Assembly: GCA_030159075.1 (NCBI GenBank)
Contig: BROG01000509.1
Location: forward strand, 182,501 to 246,500
Reading direction: 5' to 3'
DNA length: 64,000 nucleotides
Source: Atrina japonica
Lineage: Eukaryota > Mollusca > Bivalvia > Pterioida > Pinnidae
In this document: one piece after another, positions 1-48,771 of the stretch
How positions within the stretch are numbered: the stretch's first letter is position 1
Layout of the letters: each line of letters starts with the position of its first letter
Translations under genes and position numbers: made by a program
The notes under the pieces: generated by a model
Told to the model about the DNA's origin: nothing
What the model saw: the letters and a program-made list of their open reading frames with translations, nothing else
Database searches by the model: none

Positions 1-180
1 GGATCAGCACCAATGTATGAACACTTGGTCAACCCCTCATAAGGAACATTTATACCATGTTCGACCTTAATCCATTTGGCGGTTCTCCAGATGTTCAAAA
101 AGTGAAATGTGGACAGACAGACAGACAATGGAAGCAAAGTGATGGCAATAGCTCACATGACCCGAACCTGAAAAGGACCA
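1..180. repeat. Tail of a dispersed repeat (GACA-rich end)
   Basis: The words ACCTTAATCCATTTGGCGGTT, GGACAGACAGACAGACAATG and GATGGCAATAGCTCACATG follow the pattern of a common molluscan dispersed repeat, as I recall it. The element is cut by the window edge. The family name is not known to me. Confidence 0.5.
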
Positions 181-2419
181 TGAAACAGCAAGTGTGGTTT
201 ATTGAAGAACCTTCACTTCATGACATTAGTCTATAGCACAAGTCAAATGTTGTGGAACTTTGACTGCCAGTATTACATAAAATCGGAAGATTGTGGACAA
301 GACGTAAGACAGAAGAAATGACACTTTTAGACAGTTCTTATATCCACCTTTTATTGCCTGTCATCATTTCATACAAATCAGGAGATCAATTATGAACATT
401 TTTTATCTGACACTCTCATAGATTTAATATTTTTAATTTTTCGTACAACGAACACAAATTTTTTTTATCAAAACCAAAACATGAATAGAAATGAAATATC
501 ATATACTACTCTTAAGTCTTAATGTAATGTTGAAATGTACATGTAAACTAGTAACAGCCAATGACAATACATTCTGGCATTTTATACATTTCATTTAAAT
601 TACAGACATAAGTATTTCATCAAATATACTAACATATATTGGTAAAAAAATTATCATGACCGATATATATCAAAACAGTTCCCAAAATATGTACTGATGA
701 AAAAGTAATTGTTATTTAATTTTTCAGTTTCCCATTTTTCAAATCAGTCAATTATGACTATCAACCCCCCAGACCATAATAGACTGTTCCCATAACAACC
801 GAATGGAGCAAACCATTTAGTTACTCAGGGATTAATGGATTGATACTATAGATATAAGTCAAAAGTGTTTCCCCATTAATGAATTTAACTATATAACCTT
901 AGTAATTCTGCTGCTACTTTTTTTTTATTATTTTCTCATCTGAAAATGGTACACATACAAAATTGAAGAAAAATTGCACATTTAACCCTCCAATTCTGGG
1001 CTTAATTTTGATAATATTTTTGTTAGTTTACATCCATAGATTACTTAGGAGTCAATTGTTTTATTTTTGGTGTTTATGGATTACGTCACAGATCTGTTCA
1101 TTATCTTTGTAATAAACATGTAAATGATCTCGCTAGAATTTAACTCTCATGAAGAATAATGTATTTCTCCTGAAGTACTAAATAGATTGCAATGGAATTT
1201 CTACTAACTGAGTACCAAAACCTCAACGTTCTGAAGATGGAGTTTTGTTAAAATTGGATAATTGACATATTCTAGAAGAGTTCTTGAAAAAATGCAAATT
1301 TACTCAAATTCATTTTTGGGGAATCACTTTTGACCTGAGGCTGTAAATACATAATTCGTTTATGTCTTGGCAGATCTGGTAATTATGATGTTAACAAATA
1401 ATAATTACCTTGTCCTGGTAACTTTACCAAGACAGAAAAAAATGTTGAGTTGTTTCCCCTTTCAGAATTATTTCAGACATGTAAAACACATGTGAACACA
1501 AGCATATCACATCTATACAGATAAGCATAAAACAAACATGCATAACCCAAAAAATGCCAAGCAATAAAGTAAATATATAGGTACCTACGAAAATATATCT
1601 TAACTAAGCATTTCTGAAAGGCTTACTTTATCTAATGTAATAATTGGCCCCACCACCCGAATGAATGAGAAAAGTGAAATTAATGGCATTTGTCATTTTG
1701 TTCTTTAATCTTACTGTAAACATATTGTTTCCATTGCTGTTTATCACATACTGATTTTAAGGGTATGGGGCATTAAAATCTTGAAGACTGTAAATAGGTA
1801 TGTTAACGCGTTTAAGTATCGCATAACAGGCTTCGCGGCCAAGTGCAACAGAAGCTTAGTTCCCCCACCCATCTATCTGTAATTTCTGCAATATTGTAAT
1901 GATCGACCACTGATCTTTAATTATTTTCACCTTACTTTATAGAAAATGGGCATTTATCTATAAATGTACAATATGTATAATTACCCATCTACCCCCGGCA
2001 AATAATGGACTTTTCTTTACATCAAATCAGCCCAAATATGTCTTTAAGGGTCTACAAGTTAATGGAGTCAGTTGCTATTATTCCTATAAAAAAAAATTTT
2101 GCGCGGAGATAATTTATGGGAGTAAACGGATGGCAATGAAATATTTATGTATTTGCGTCAACTGAAGAGTTTAAGTGGGCACTGTGATAAAGTTTGCAAA
2201 TTCGGTTACCTTCGTGTATGATTCAATTTCAATTATTATTCCCACACAAATTCTGCCGCAGTAAGACATAGAATCCGCTACAAAATCATTTCCATTTTAT
2301 CCGAAATCAGAGAAATTCACACAAATAAGTTTTTCACCAGATCTTCATTTTAAAATCACATTAAAATAACAGCAGTGGGATTCCTTGTTACAAGTTATTA
2401 TGACCATTCAGTTCAACTA

Positions 2420-2720
2420 AAAAATTGTAGAAATAACACCACCACAGATTTCTTTTCCAGTTATGATAATATCAAGGGTTTCTTTTGAGGAAATGATTAC
2501 ACAAGAGGTATTATTTATGCAAATGATAGCACCAAATGTTTCTTTTGAGTAGAAATGGTATTACCAAAGGTTTTCTTTTGAAGAAATAGTACATCTGAAA
2601 AATTTCTTTTGTACACAGGTTACTTAAAGCAGTAAAAGGTTTTTATTTGTGGAAACAAAACTATCTATACTTTCTGATGAAGAAATGACACTGCCAAATG
2701 TATTTTTGTTGAAACAGTGC
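2420..2720. repeat. Degenerate tandem array around TTTCTTTTGAGGAAAT
   Basis: The core TTTCTTTTGARGAAAT recurs about every 35-60 bp, separated by words such as CACCAAATG and ACCAAAGG. Period and copies are irregular, so this is an old decayed array or a chance T/A-rich similarity. Confidence 0.4.
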
Positions 2721-2953
2721 ATATTTAGGTCTGTATATTCTGTAGTATGATACAAATGTTCAAGATTGAGATATTTTATGTAAAACAAACATAGAAACAA
2801 CATATGTTATTGAAAGACAGGGTTCAAAAACTCTGGATACAAAATGTCTGCACATTACAAAATGAAGGACAAGATAGAAATTAGCAAGTAAAATTTCAAG
2901 ACAGATCGAAGCATAAACATGTAATACCAAGCAAGATCATGTCATCAAAACGA

Positions 2954-2954
<1 letters not shown>

Positions 2955-3009
<55 letters not shown>
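2955..3009. repeat. (TA)n microsatellite
   Basis: An uninterrupted TA dinucleotide tract of about 55 bp. Confidence 0.95.
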
Positions 3010-3011
<2 letters not shown>

Positions 3012-3776
3012 ATATCAAAGAAAAAAATTTAAATAAGATGAATAAAGAATACAGATGCCATGGACAGGAATAAAGTAGAATGCTGCCTTTTACTTTAGGG
3101 CAGTTAAATGGATAACAAAAACATAGACTAGCATGAACACATATAGAACCTCAATACCAATTTTTTACAAATTTGACAATTGACAAATTGGCCTATCTGT
3201 AAATTATTCTACAGATGTTGTTTTAAATGTTACATATTTAACCTGTATAATTTACTTAGCTACACTGAAAACTTTCAATGTAAAGCATACCCATAGACTT
3301 TCAACTGACCTTGTTTTCAGCGAATCAGAACCATGGATATTTAAAAATAAATCTTGTTATTTGTGATTGGTGGAGAGTGAAATATAAATCTTTCGCTAAT
3401 TTTGATGTTTCTTGAGTTTTGTTTAGTTGATTTAATTTGTTCAAAAAGTGAAATAACAACTTTAAGCATAATTTCTGATCCTCCACCATTAAAAACTGGC
3501 CACCACCACATAATTGAACATTGTTGTGTGTGGCATACCACGCTAATCAAAATCAAAACAAAAAAATCACATTACAAATCAAGACAGGGTGATAATGCAT
3601 GGCATCAAGATTTGAATTCTCAACAAAACTACTATTTCATTCTATAACCTATGTATATATGTATAACTAAACAGGAATGCCACAAGGTTCATATGTATTG
3701 AACTGTGTCGATTGAGACTCAAATCAAAATTTTGTGTCTATGAAAAATACTGGAAATATTGAACACTTTACGACAC

Positions 3777-3778
<2 letters not shown>

Positions 3779-3847
<69 letters not shown>

Positions 3848-3866
3848 GTGTGTGTGTATATATATA

Positions 3867-3902
<36 letters not shown>
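3779..3902. repeat. Compound (CA)n / (TA)n microsatellite
   Basis: About 56 bp of CA followed by TATATG(TG)n and a further TA tract. A (TTA)n tract follows at 4027-4072. Tract lengths may be wrong in the assembly. Confidence 0.95.
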
Positions 3903-3906
<4 letters not shown>

Positions 3907-4041
3907 CAATTCATTAAAACTTTTTTTTTTACAAAAAAGGCATTTTTATAAATTTGTAGAATCTTGTAATTAAATGTAAACAAAATGCCACTACCTCCTT
4001 CTCAGACATATTGCATCAAAATATTTTTTTTATTATTATTA

Positions 4042-4073
<32 letters not shown>

Positions 4074-4424
4074 TCTACTTTCCAAAGTTGCTCTAAATAT
4101 GCATACAAAATATGTTTGGTGGGCAGGTAAGATTAATTTGCTTCTTAAATGGAAGATTTTCGACATTTTTCATTGAAAATGTACCTCTTAAACAAGAAAC
4201 AACATAATATAATACATGTAAATAAAACTGGACAATATATCAATAATGTTTAAAAAGGGGTACAACAAGGTTTCATCTTAAGACCATTTCTATTCTGGAT
4301 TTATACAAAACCGTTTTTCTTTGTTGAACATTTCCATAATGGACACAATATTGGTAGTATCCATGTATGATTATGATAATAACTTCTTGCAAAATGCAAT
4401 GTCCTAAATAAATTTACCAAATAC

Positions 4425-4710
4425 GGGTAGCAAACATCAAAAACGTGGTATCCATTTACAAAAAACAGCAGTACTGAATAAGCAACTTAGGTCTTGACCA
4501 AAATACATGGTATCCAAAAGGATATTTCTGACAACAATTACAAAACATTAGCAGTACTGAATAAACAACTTACATATTGACAAAAAAATATGTGATATCC
4601 AGAAACTTAGATATCGACAAAAATATGGTATCTAAAACAGGTATTTTGAACAACATTTTACAGAAAACCAGAAAAACCAACTAAACAACTTTGATATCAA
4701 CAAAAAAGCA
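4425..4710. repeat. Degenerate tandem repeat, period near 90 bp
   Basis: The words AGCAGTACTGAATAARCAACTTA and TGGTATCCA recur about three times with substitutions, in the order lead, CAAAAATAYRTGGTATC, ACAACATT. It looks like an old array with no coding capacity. Confidence 0.5.
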
Positions 4711-4726
4711 AGAATAGATAAAAAGC

Positions 4727-4815
4727 TCAACTCAACCCTTGAAAAACAATGGACACTTCTGTAAATCAATGACTTAGATCAGTCCAAATGTGACTTCAAG
4801 GGTGAATAGGTCAAC
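4727..4815. mobile_element. Hairpin element P (TTAACTCAT group), copy 1
   Basis: Interior TGGACACTTCTGTAAATCAA and CAGTCCAAATGTGACTTC match the group. The outer inverted repeats are eroded (CTCAACCCTT and AAGGGTGAATAGGT). Confidence 0.7.
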
Positions 4816-5120
4816 GGATTGTATAATACTGCAACCTTCAATAAATAAAGCACAACAGTAAGATAAAAATGTAAAACCCTATTCTACTGGTATTAAGGTA
4901 AGTAACATGGTTTTATGAGAAAAAAAATATAAACATAAATGCCCGGGCTCTGGATACTTACAGTAACAGAATTATCAAGCAATTTATTAAATAGAATTTT
5001 GCTTAAATGCTTAAATGATGATGTACTAGAAATAGTTTCAAAAATCTGACGGGCTTCCAAAGACATACAATGGAAGCCCGTTATTTCAAAAGTCACGAGA
5101 CCACTTCTATTACAGGGAGA

Positions 5121-5252
5121 TGTCTAGAATTTGACATAACCGAAATTCAAATCTAAATATTTGTCTATCCATAAAAATTGGAACCAGCCATTCAGCTTTT
5201 GATATAACCAGAATTTGACTCTTCCGTTTTCAACAAAACGAGGCTCCACTGT
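5121..5252. mobile_element. TA-flanked MITE, group F-like fragment
   Basis: It contains ACCGAAATTCAAATC and AACCAGAATTTGACTC and ends GAGGCTCCACTG before TA. Similar in style to the complete group F copy at 60128-60301. The left end is unclear. Confidence 0.45.
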
Positions 5253-5268
5253 ATATGTAATGTATATA

Positions 5269-5429
5269 CAGTAAAACCTGCTTTAGCAACCACCTGTGTA
5301 TAAAGTCCACCTGGTCACAAAGACCGTTTTTTGCTGTCCCAAATAGTTCCATTTGTATACAAATCGACCTCTCTATAAAGACTGGTTTTGTTGTGTCCCT
5401 TAGGGGGTCTTTATATACAAGTTTCACTG
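5269..5429. mobile_element. TA-flanked MITE group A, copy 1
   Basis: It begins CAGTAAAACCTGCTTTAGC and ends AAGTTTCACTG, with TA on both sides. The interior has repeated GACCACCT/TATAAAGA words. It was cut or condensed relative to other group A copies (161 bp against about 180). Confidence 0.85.
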
Positions 5430-5454
5430 TATTACTGTTTGATTGTTTGGTGAA

Positions 5455-5620
5455 CAGTGGAATCCGTCTTGAAAGAACCCTGTCATGGAAGACCACCTGT
5501 CTTTTGAGACCACATCCTAGAAACCACTCTTTTAAATAAAACCTCTTTTGACAGACCATCGTCTTGAGAGACCACATTTCAGCGGCAGAAAGGGCAGTCT
5601 CTCAAGACAGGTTTCACTAC
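5455..5620. mobile_element. TA-type MITE group B, copy 1
   Basis: It begins CAGTGGAATCCGTCTTG and ends ACAGGTTTCACT. Interior markers are GAGACCACATCCTAGAAACC and CTTGAGAGACCACATTTC. It lies 25 bp from the neighbouring group A copy. Confidence 0.8.
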
Positions 5621-6613
5621 ATCATATACAAGCAAAGGTTTGCCCAAGATTAATTGGCACATGTTAACAATTAAGTGTCTAATTTATATCACAACATGGC
5701 AATGAATGAGTATCTTATCCTAAAATATTGGCAAAACACTAAAGTATGGAATCAGACAGAGGACAAATATTTTACATGTACACACTTTATCATTTTTTTG
5801 TTTCAAACAGTACACACTTTATCATTTTTTTTTTTTGAACAGAGTATTGTTTGGTTTTTTATGTAACATCTGATAGTGCCTGAGTATCGAAGGCACTGTG
5901 TTACAATCGCTATGAACTTATGTAGGTCAGTTTGTTAGTTAAGTTTTATTGCCTTTCGGTATAACAAAACAATTATTGCCCTTGTGTTGGATATGACATG
6001 AATATGCCCACCCTCAATCAGGTGACATTACGCCTCTAAGGTGTACAAATATTCATAAAAACCCAAAACAAGGGCAATAATTGTATAATGTCAACTGTCA
6101 AGGCATGTATATCTTTTCTATTAACTTCTCAACACATGTTTCTGTATCCAAGATGAATGCCCAGGAAGGTTCAGGTTCACACAAAAGTATGCCACCCTGA
6201 ACATGATAGTCATGATAACAATTACCTTTGAACTTTAATGGCGAATTAGTTCAAGTTACAACATTTTAAGAACCCATATTATGATCATAATATAATAAAA
6301 CAGAAAGAAAATTGATCTCTCAAAGTCATGAAATGCTGTCATTACAAGATTTTCTCTTTTTTTGAGATTCTTCAATATTTAGTTGCAACTGACCTTTTTT
6401 TGAGTTGTTCTGTTCCGTTCAGTATTGTCAGAATAGTTTGTACTCAAATCACATGACTTCACAAGAAAGTAGGCCAAGGTCACTTCCAGTTTCATAATAT
6501 TTACATTGACAACTTATGGTTATATCTTATTTCAGTTCATCTGTGAGGAAAAACGTTTAGATAAATGTTTTGTCTTGTAACGATGACAAGTGTCACCATT
6601 CTCCTGTAGTCTG

Positions 6614-6894
6614 GAGCCGGCCTGGCTCAGTTGGTAGCGCGCTTGACTCTTGATTGTGAGGTTGTGAGTTTGAGTCCAGCCGGGAGCAGGTCGGTTTCCT
6701 GTCCTTCGGATTGAGACAGTAAAAACGGTCATAAGTCACAGTAGTTGTCCGCACATTAAAGAACCCTCACTGCTCAATGGCCGTAAGTGTCAAGCATAGG
6801 CCAAAATTTGAAGCCATTCATCAGCATTTGGTGGCATCTCCATATGAGTGAAAGATTCTTGAGTGGGACATTAAACAACAATAAACAAAAAAAA
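6614..6894 (+). mobile_element. tRNA-derived SINE with perfect 12-bp target duplication
   Basis: The head GCCGGCCTGGCTCAGTTGG carries a box A-like region, and GGTTGTGAGTTTGAGTCC is box B-like. The body includes GGCCGTAAGTG and CATATGAGTGAAAGATTC, and the tail is A-rich (AACAATAAACAAAAAAAA). TCCTGTAGTCTG flanks it at 6602-6613 and 6895-6906 without mismatch, so this is a complete LINE-mobilised insertion and probably fairly recent. Confidence 0.93.
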
Positions 6895-7604
6895 TCCTGT
6901 AGTCTGCTTTTCAAATCCAGCATCTAACACTGCATGCTATCCATACTCCAGGTCTTAACAGGAAGTGATGGTGCCCTCATTTTTCTGTGAAGAAGCATAC
7001 TATTATGACGAACCTTGACGGAACAGAACAACTCAAAAAAGGTCTACTAATATCAAGTGCATAATAAAAAAAATATTATGAAAACTTGAACTCACATATA
7101 GTACATTTCTCTTTAAAAATGTTAAATAAACATTTTACAATGATATAAATAAATATTTATATAACAAGTAAAGCATGCAGAAAAATGCAGAAATATGTGA
7201 TATGGATAAGTCAGAGTTTTGGCATTAAAAAAAAACCAACACTTTGTTCAAAACATATTTTATAATCCTGTTCATAGCTAAATAAAGAATAGACCCTTTC
7301 ACTGCGGTCCTGTAACTGTGAGTGGCAAAATGATACAGATTTCCGGAAAAGGACGTCAAGAAACAATCAGTTCCTAAAACGACGACTACATTTTTGCAGG
7401 TAACTGTATCACTTTGCAACTCAATGTCACAAGACCGCAGTTAACATGAAAGGATCTATAGGTTTACAACTGAATTTCAGCAATGAGAAACAAAAAAAAA
7501 ATATTGAAATTACATGGTGATATCAAATATGTAGATCATGTGGTGATACCTCAGTAGGTGCTACAACACTTGACGCCAGTGGCTACCCATGGTGGTTCCT
7601 AATA

Positions 7605-43357
<35,753 letters not shown>

Positions 43358-43434
43358 CTGAAAATTTATCAAAACGTGACTATTGTTTACTGGGATATAT
43401 CAAAAGCTCTGAAGGCATACATAAACATCCAAAA

Positions 43435-43894
43435 GGAAAAACACCGGCTTTGTTTACAACATGGGCGCAGACATTTTGGACACCCAAAGTTGTGCGGAGG
43501 GTAAAATGAGCCCAGCGAGCTGATTGGTCATTAAATGAAAAAATTAGTTTTGCCATTAATAAGTGAAATAAAGGTGATAAAAAAGATACATGAATATTGG
43601 TAGTACTTTGGAAATTATAGGGTTGACGGTTGAAAATTGAAAGGGAGGGGTCATATGAGAATAGATATTTTCCTTTGGTGCGGAATACTACGAGTTGTAA
43701 ACAAGTGAAAATTTGAAGAAAAATGCAACGGCAACCTATATACTTTTGATTGCAAATTTTGTTATCAAAAATATTGATCTTCCACCACAGGGTACTTATT
43801 TGACCCAGATATAATAAACATGGGAGTGACAGTGACCTGAAGTTTTGTAAATTAGCATTGAGGCCTATGGGAAAATATTTGGTGGTGTCTGTCC
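43435..43894. mobile_element. 460-bp terminal-inverted-repeat element X, copy 1
   Basis: Starts GGAAAAACACCGGC and ends GGTGGTGTCTGTCC. The end read backwards is GGACAGACACC, 9 of 11 matching the start. Almost identical to the copy at 45916. Left flank CCAAAA, right flank TATAGAG. No coding capacity. Confidence 0.88.
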
Positions 43895-44611
43895 TATAGA
43901 GAAATTCACATTTGACACATGTAGGCTGGATGAAGCCTTAAAGTAAGCCATTTCTCTCATTTTTATCACCCAAATTGCAATTCATTCACTTTTACTCATA
44001 CTTTTAAACAGATCTGAGGGTCTCTATGAAATGGGGCACCTGTTGGGGGTCCACAAGGTGCAAATTTAATAGGTGTGCTGCCTCTAAAACACATTATTAT
44101 GCATTTGTTGCATATTGAGATCTCTTAATTTTATCAGTATGTTTTATATTACACCTAAAACTAATATTTTATCATTTATTGGTCAAAATTTCATCTGTTC
44201 TTGGAAAATTAAAGTATACCCCCACCCTCTCCTACAAACATGCACATGTTCTTTTATAATATAAATCATATAGTTATGGTTATGCATAGTGACTAATTTT
44301 AGCAAGATATTTTGGAAATGATGTTTCTATTGTAGATTTTAACTCATTTGAATTAAAATCAGACCTTTTTGAGGTAAAGACTGGTTAATTTTCTTTTTTT
44401 GAGGGCAAAATCTACTAATTGGACCATGTCATTTTACTCATGCAGTGTATTTTGTACCTTTAGTTTGTATATATGTAATGTATCTGAAGGGTAAAAAACC
44501 ATCTCATTTTTAAGAAAATTGTATTAAACTGCATTTCAGCATTTAAGTCTCATCAGTAAAATATTTCATCATGCCATATACACTGTAAACAGTATAAAAA
44601 TTAATTTAGAT

Positions 44612-44629
44612 ACCCCCCCCCCCCCCCCC
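44612..44629. repeat. C-run
   Basis: About 18 consecutive C on the plus strand, with further C-rich patches nearby (44220, 44995). Confidence 0.9.
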
Positions 44630-45915
44630 TTATGCTGATCTGTACACAAGAATTTCCATATTGTGGTTAGGTCATACTGTGTTAAATTTGGGTAATAAAA
44701 ATTTGTAAATAAAAAATTTCTTTAGAAATAGGGCGTTTTAACATTTTTTTTCATAATCTATCAACATTTTAACCTGTAGAAGGAATATTTCAATTTTTTA
44801 AATCCAGCAAATATTGTCCAATAAGAGATTTTTATCTTATTATTATACTCAAGTACCTGTAAAGATAATTACAAAGTATCAATTATATATTTTTTTCTGT
44901 ATTAACGCATCTAATATTCATTCAAGTTGCATGTTTTCATAAGTTTTCTAAATTTTCAGTCATGCATTTTTTGTTTGAATCACATTTTTCCACCCACCCC
45001 CCCTCCAGCAAATGTCACTTAACACTCTCTATGGGTCATACCAGACAAAAATTAACACCTGATATTGACTTTTACTGGTTTCAAAACTTAGTATAATTAA
45101 AATTTGACTTAATTTTTCACCTGAAACAGAACTATACATATGTCATATCCTTTTAAAAGCAATTTGACTATCATTTTGCACCATTTAAGTGTCAGTCATT
45201 TTAAAAGTCAGACTCAATTATCTGCCCTCTGTACTTAATTACTTACATCATGAGACTGTAATTAAGAGATGAAACAAAACATGGACATGTCTGAAAATGA
45301 TTACATAACATATTTTATATAAATGAACACAATAAGTCTATTGAAATGTGTTGTATGTAAGGGTATCCCCTCCCAGAAGTTTTACACTTTTATTAAGGGT
45401 GCACTTCATTCCTTGTCAATAAAAGCAATTTTGATGATATAAAAAATGACATGGTTTACTATTAAGTGAGCTTTAGAAATTCTTTTTTACTTCTGGTGCC
45501 TAATTGGTTCCATGCTCATTAAGCAATGATCCAAATTTTAAGCTTTTTGTGAAGAAAATGGTATATTTTGTCACTTTTTCCATTATTAAGGGGTACCTTC
45601 TACCCTTATTTGATATCATGGTCAATATTGGTAAATAATGGTATGAAATTATTCAAAATAATGAAGTATATGTGTTACAAACAATTCTGAATGAAAATCA
45701 TGAAAGAAAAACAGACAACTTCTTCATATAATGCATTTATATTTGTTAATATCAATGAATGGGATTGAGAGGTAGGGGTGTGACACATTTATAGACTGTG
45801 TTTCTCTTCATGTTGGGTTCCCATCCTCATTATTAAGGGGGCTTGGTGTACAGTTAGTGAGATTTCCAAAAAATGCAAAATGACTATTTTTGGAAATGTT
45901 TTGGATAAATCTATA

Positions 45916-46378
45916 GGAAAAAACACCGGCTTTGTTTACAACATGGGCGCAGACATTTTGGACACCCAAAGTTGTGCGGAGGGTAAAAATGAGCCCCAGC
46001 GAGCTGATTGGGTCATTAAATGAAAAAATTAGTTTTGCCATTAATAAGTGAAATAAAGGTGATAAAAAAGATACATGAATATTGGTAGTACTTTGGAAAT
46101 TATAGGGTTGACGGTTGAAAATTGAAAGGGAGGGGCCATATGAGAATAGATATTTTCCTTTGGTGCGGAATACTACGAGTTGTAAACAAGTGAAAATTTG
46201 AAGTAAAAATGCAACGGCAACCTATACTTTTGATTGCAAATTTTGTTATCAAAAATATTGATCTTCCACCACAGGGTACTTATTTGACCCAGATATAATA
46301 AACATGGGAGTGACAGTGACCTGAAGTTTTGTAAATTAGCATTGAGGCCTATGGGAAAATATTTGGTGGTGTCTGTCC
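45916..46378. mobile_element. 463-bp terminal-inverted-repeat element X, copy 2
   Basis: Same orientation and ends as copy 1, with a few single-base differences and small indels (one extra A at the start, TATATAC against TATAC inside). Left flank CTATA, right flank AAAAATC, which mirror the flanks of copy 1 crosswise. Confidence 0.88.
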
Positions 46379-47669
46379 AAAAATCACAGTATCATAACTA
46401 TTTGGAAATGTTTAAAGGGGCATTATAATTAGCTGGGGTTTTTTTTCTTCAAAAATTAACTTTTTTGACAACTAAGATTGATATACAAAAACAAAGAAAG
46501 AGATACCCACTGATACAGGCATTAAAAATACTTAAATTCCTACAGGCTATATTTAATGAAAACTGCTTGAATTGCTTGGCAATTATTCACTTACAAGATT
46601 AGCTCAACCTTACTATTTGTATATATGCATACCACACTGGATCTGGCCTTATTATCGCAAAAAAATAGGAATATAAGATTTTTTATGGCTGTATATAGCT
46701 CTTATTTATTATTGTACATCAAATCCAAGTAGATCTAGTAAAAGTAGACAAAATTCTAAATATTTTTTTGTTTTTTGTTTTTTTCTTTTGGTAAACACAG
46801 GTAATGTCCCTTTAAGTCCTATTTGGGTTTCACATATACATGTAACATGAGCTAGCACCTAAACAAAGTAACAACAGAAAAGATAGATAATGTTTAGACC
46901 CTTGTAACCACCATCATACATGAACCACTGCATGTACCTGTAATAAAACAAATCTAAGTGACAATATATTGTCCTCTGTGAGTTTCTCTGATATTATCTG
47001 AAAAATAAGACACTTTTAAAATTGATTACATTACAATAATTGTTGGGTTTTGAGATTTATATAGTTTATTATTATTATAAATCTTTTTTGTTTGTTTGTT
47101 TTGTTTGTTTTTTGGGGTTTTTTTTTGGGGGGGTTGGTTTTTATTATAGCAATGTATCTTTACAAAGAATTCAAGGCTTATGATGATGAACTCTGAACTT
47201 TGAACCACTGAACTGTATCAAATAGTGATACTAACATACATGTACATGTACATTTTGTATTCCCAACATATTTTTTTTTATATTCCATAGTCAAAAACAG
47301 TTGATCATATCAAATCTATTATAAAGACTGTATAATAGATGTACCTTTGTCCCTGTTTTATAACTGATTGAAATTTGGAGGGAGAAACAGAACACAGTTG
47401 GGGATGTTGTATAACATTTTCTTTCTTCAATTCTTATCACACATACTTCTGACATACAACATGTATCAATGAGAATATTTATAATGACAGGATTATGTAA
47501 ATTATCTTATATATGTGTTTTCGTCTGGTATCGGATAAACCATCATCCAACACACATCACACCAAAAGATCAAGGGAAAACTTGAGTGTTTTGATGCCTT
47601 TGAAGTTGAGGTCCTGATCACTTTATCAATGAGAAACCATACTATATTCATTATAAGATATAGAGCAAT

Positions 47670-48655
47670 CTGTCTAGGTGTGTCTGTGAGTGGCTGTTTT
47701 TTTGGTGTGTGTCTGTGTATCTGTGAGTGACTGTTTTTCTATGTGTGTCTGTGTATCTGTGTATCTGTGAGTGACTGTTTTTCTATGTGTCTGTGTATCT
47801 GTGAGTAACTGTTTTTCTATGTGTGTCTGTGAGTGCCTGCTTTTCTATGTGTGTCTGTGTATCTGTGTGTCTGTGAGTGGCTGTTTTTCTATGTGTGTCT
47901 GTGTATCTGTGTGTCTGTGAGTGGCTGTTTTTCTATGTGTGTCTGTGTATCTGTGTGTCTGTGAGTGACTGTTTTTCTATGTGTGTCTGTGTATCTGTGT
48001 GTCTGTGAGTGGCTGTTTTTCTATGTGTGTCTGTGTGTCTGTGAGCGGCTGTTTTACAATGTGTGTCTGTGTGTCTGTGAATGGCTGTTTTTCTATGTGT
48101 GTCTGTATCTGTGTCTGTGAATGGCTGTTTTTCTATGTGTGTCTGTGTATCTGTGTCTGTGAGTAGGTGTTTTTCTATGTGTGTCTGTGTATCTGTGTGT
48201 CTGTGAGTGACTGTTTTTCTATGTGTGTTTGTGTGTCTGTGAGTGACTGTTTTTCTGTGCGTGTCTGTGTGTCTGTGAGTGGCTGTTTTTCTGTGTGTCT
48301 GTGTATCTGTGTGTCTGTGAGTGGGTGTTTTTCTATGTGTGTCTGTGTATCTGTGTGTCTGTGAGTGGCTGTTTTTCTATGTGTGTCTGTGTATCTGTGT
48401 GTCTGTGAGTGACTGTTTTTCTATGTGTGTCTGTGTGTCTGTGAGTGACTGTTTTTCTATGTGTGTCTGTGTATGTGTCTGTGAGTGGCTGTTTTTCTAT
48501 GTGTGTCTGTGTATCTGTGTGTGGCTGTTTTTCTATGTGTGTCTGTATCTGTGTCTGTGAGTGGCTGTTTTTCTATGTGTGTCTGCATCTGTGTGTGTAT
48601 GTGAGTGGCTGTTTTTCTGTGTGTGTCTGTGTATCTGTTTGTCTGTCTGTGTGTG
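47670..48655. repeat. 44-bp minisatellite (GTGAGTGGCTGTTTTTCTAT), about 1 kb
   Basis: Unit GTGAGTGGCTGTTTTTCTAT, then GTGTGTCTGTGTATCTGTGT, then GTCT, about 22 copies with length variation from loss or gain of the GTGTATCT block. Open frames over it encode Cys/Val/Ser-rich repeats on one strand and His/Thr-rich repeats on the other. Neither has support as a protein. Confidence 0.96.
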
Positions 48656-48771
48656 TATTTACACACCTCAGACATTTTACTACTTACATTTATTTCAATT
48701 TACCCACAAATATACATACATGTATTTACCACTTACCGTAATGATTTATTATTGTTTAACTTGTGTGTTTC

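Larger units (their letters stand above)
1..7604. other. 3' flank or 3' UTR of the transporter gene; no second gene seen
   Basis: No exon of a second gene could be recognised on either strand; open frames here are short and lack family features. The stretch holds a mollusc-type repeat tail at 1-180, a degenerate TTAACTCAT-type element near 766-845, (TA)n, (CA)n and (TTA)n tracts, MITE copies at 5.1-5.6 kb and a full SINE at 6.6 kb. How much of 5.9-7.6 kb is 3' UTR is unknown. Confidence 0.6.

Noticed and set aside
6614..6690. A tRNA gene at the head of the SINE, and similarly at 36149 and 56601
   Set aside because: Boxes A and B are present, but acceptor and anticodon stems do not pair convincingly, and each is followed by a SINE body and A-rich tail.
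43435..46378. An LTR retrotransposon with 460-bp LTRs
   Set aside because: The repeats do not start TG and end CA, the interior has no primer-binding or coding features, and each repeat has its own terminal inverted repeats, so a TIR element pair is more likely.
47981..48741. Cys/Val/Ser-rich frames and the opposite-strand His/Thr-rich frame over the 44-bp repeat
   Set aside because: Shadows of a TG-rich minisatellite; no domain, start context or conservation.
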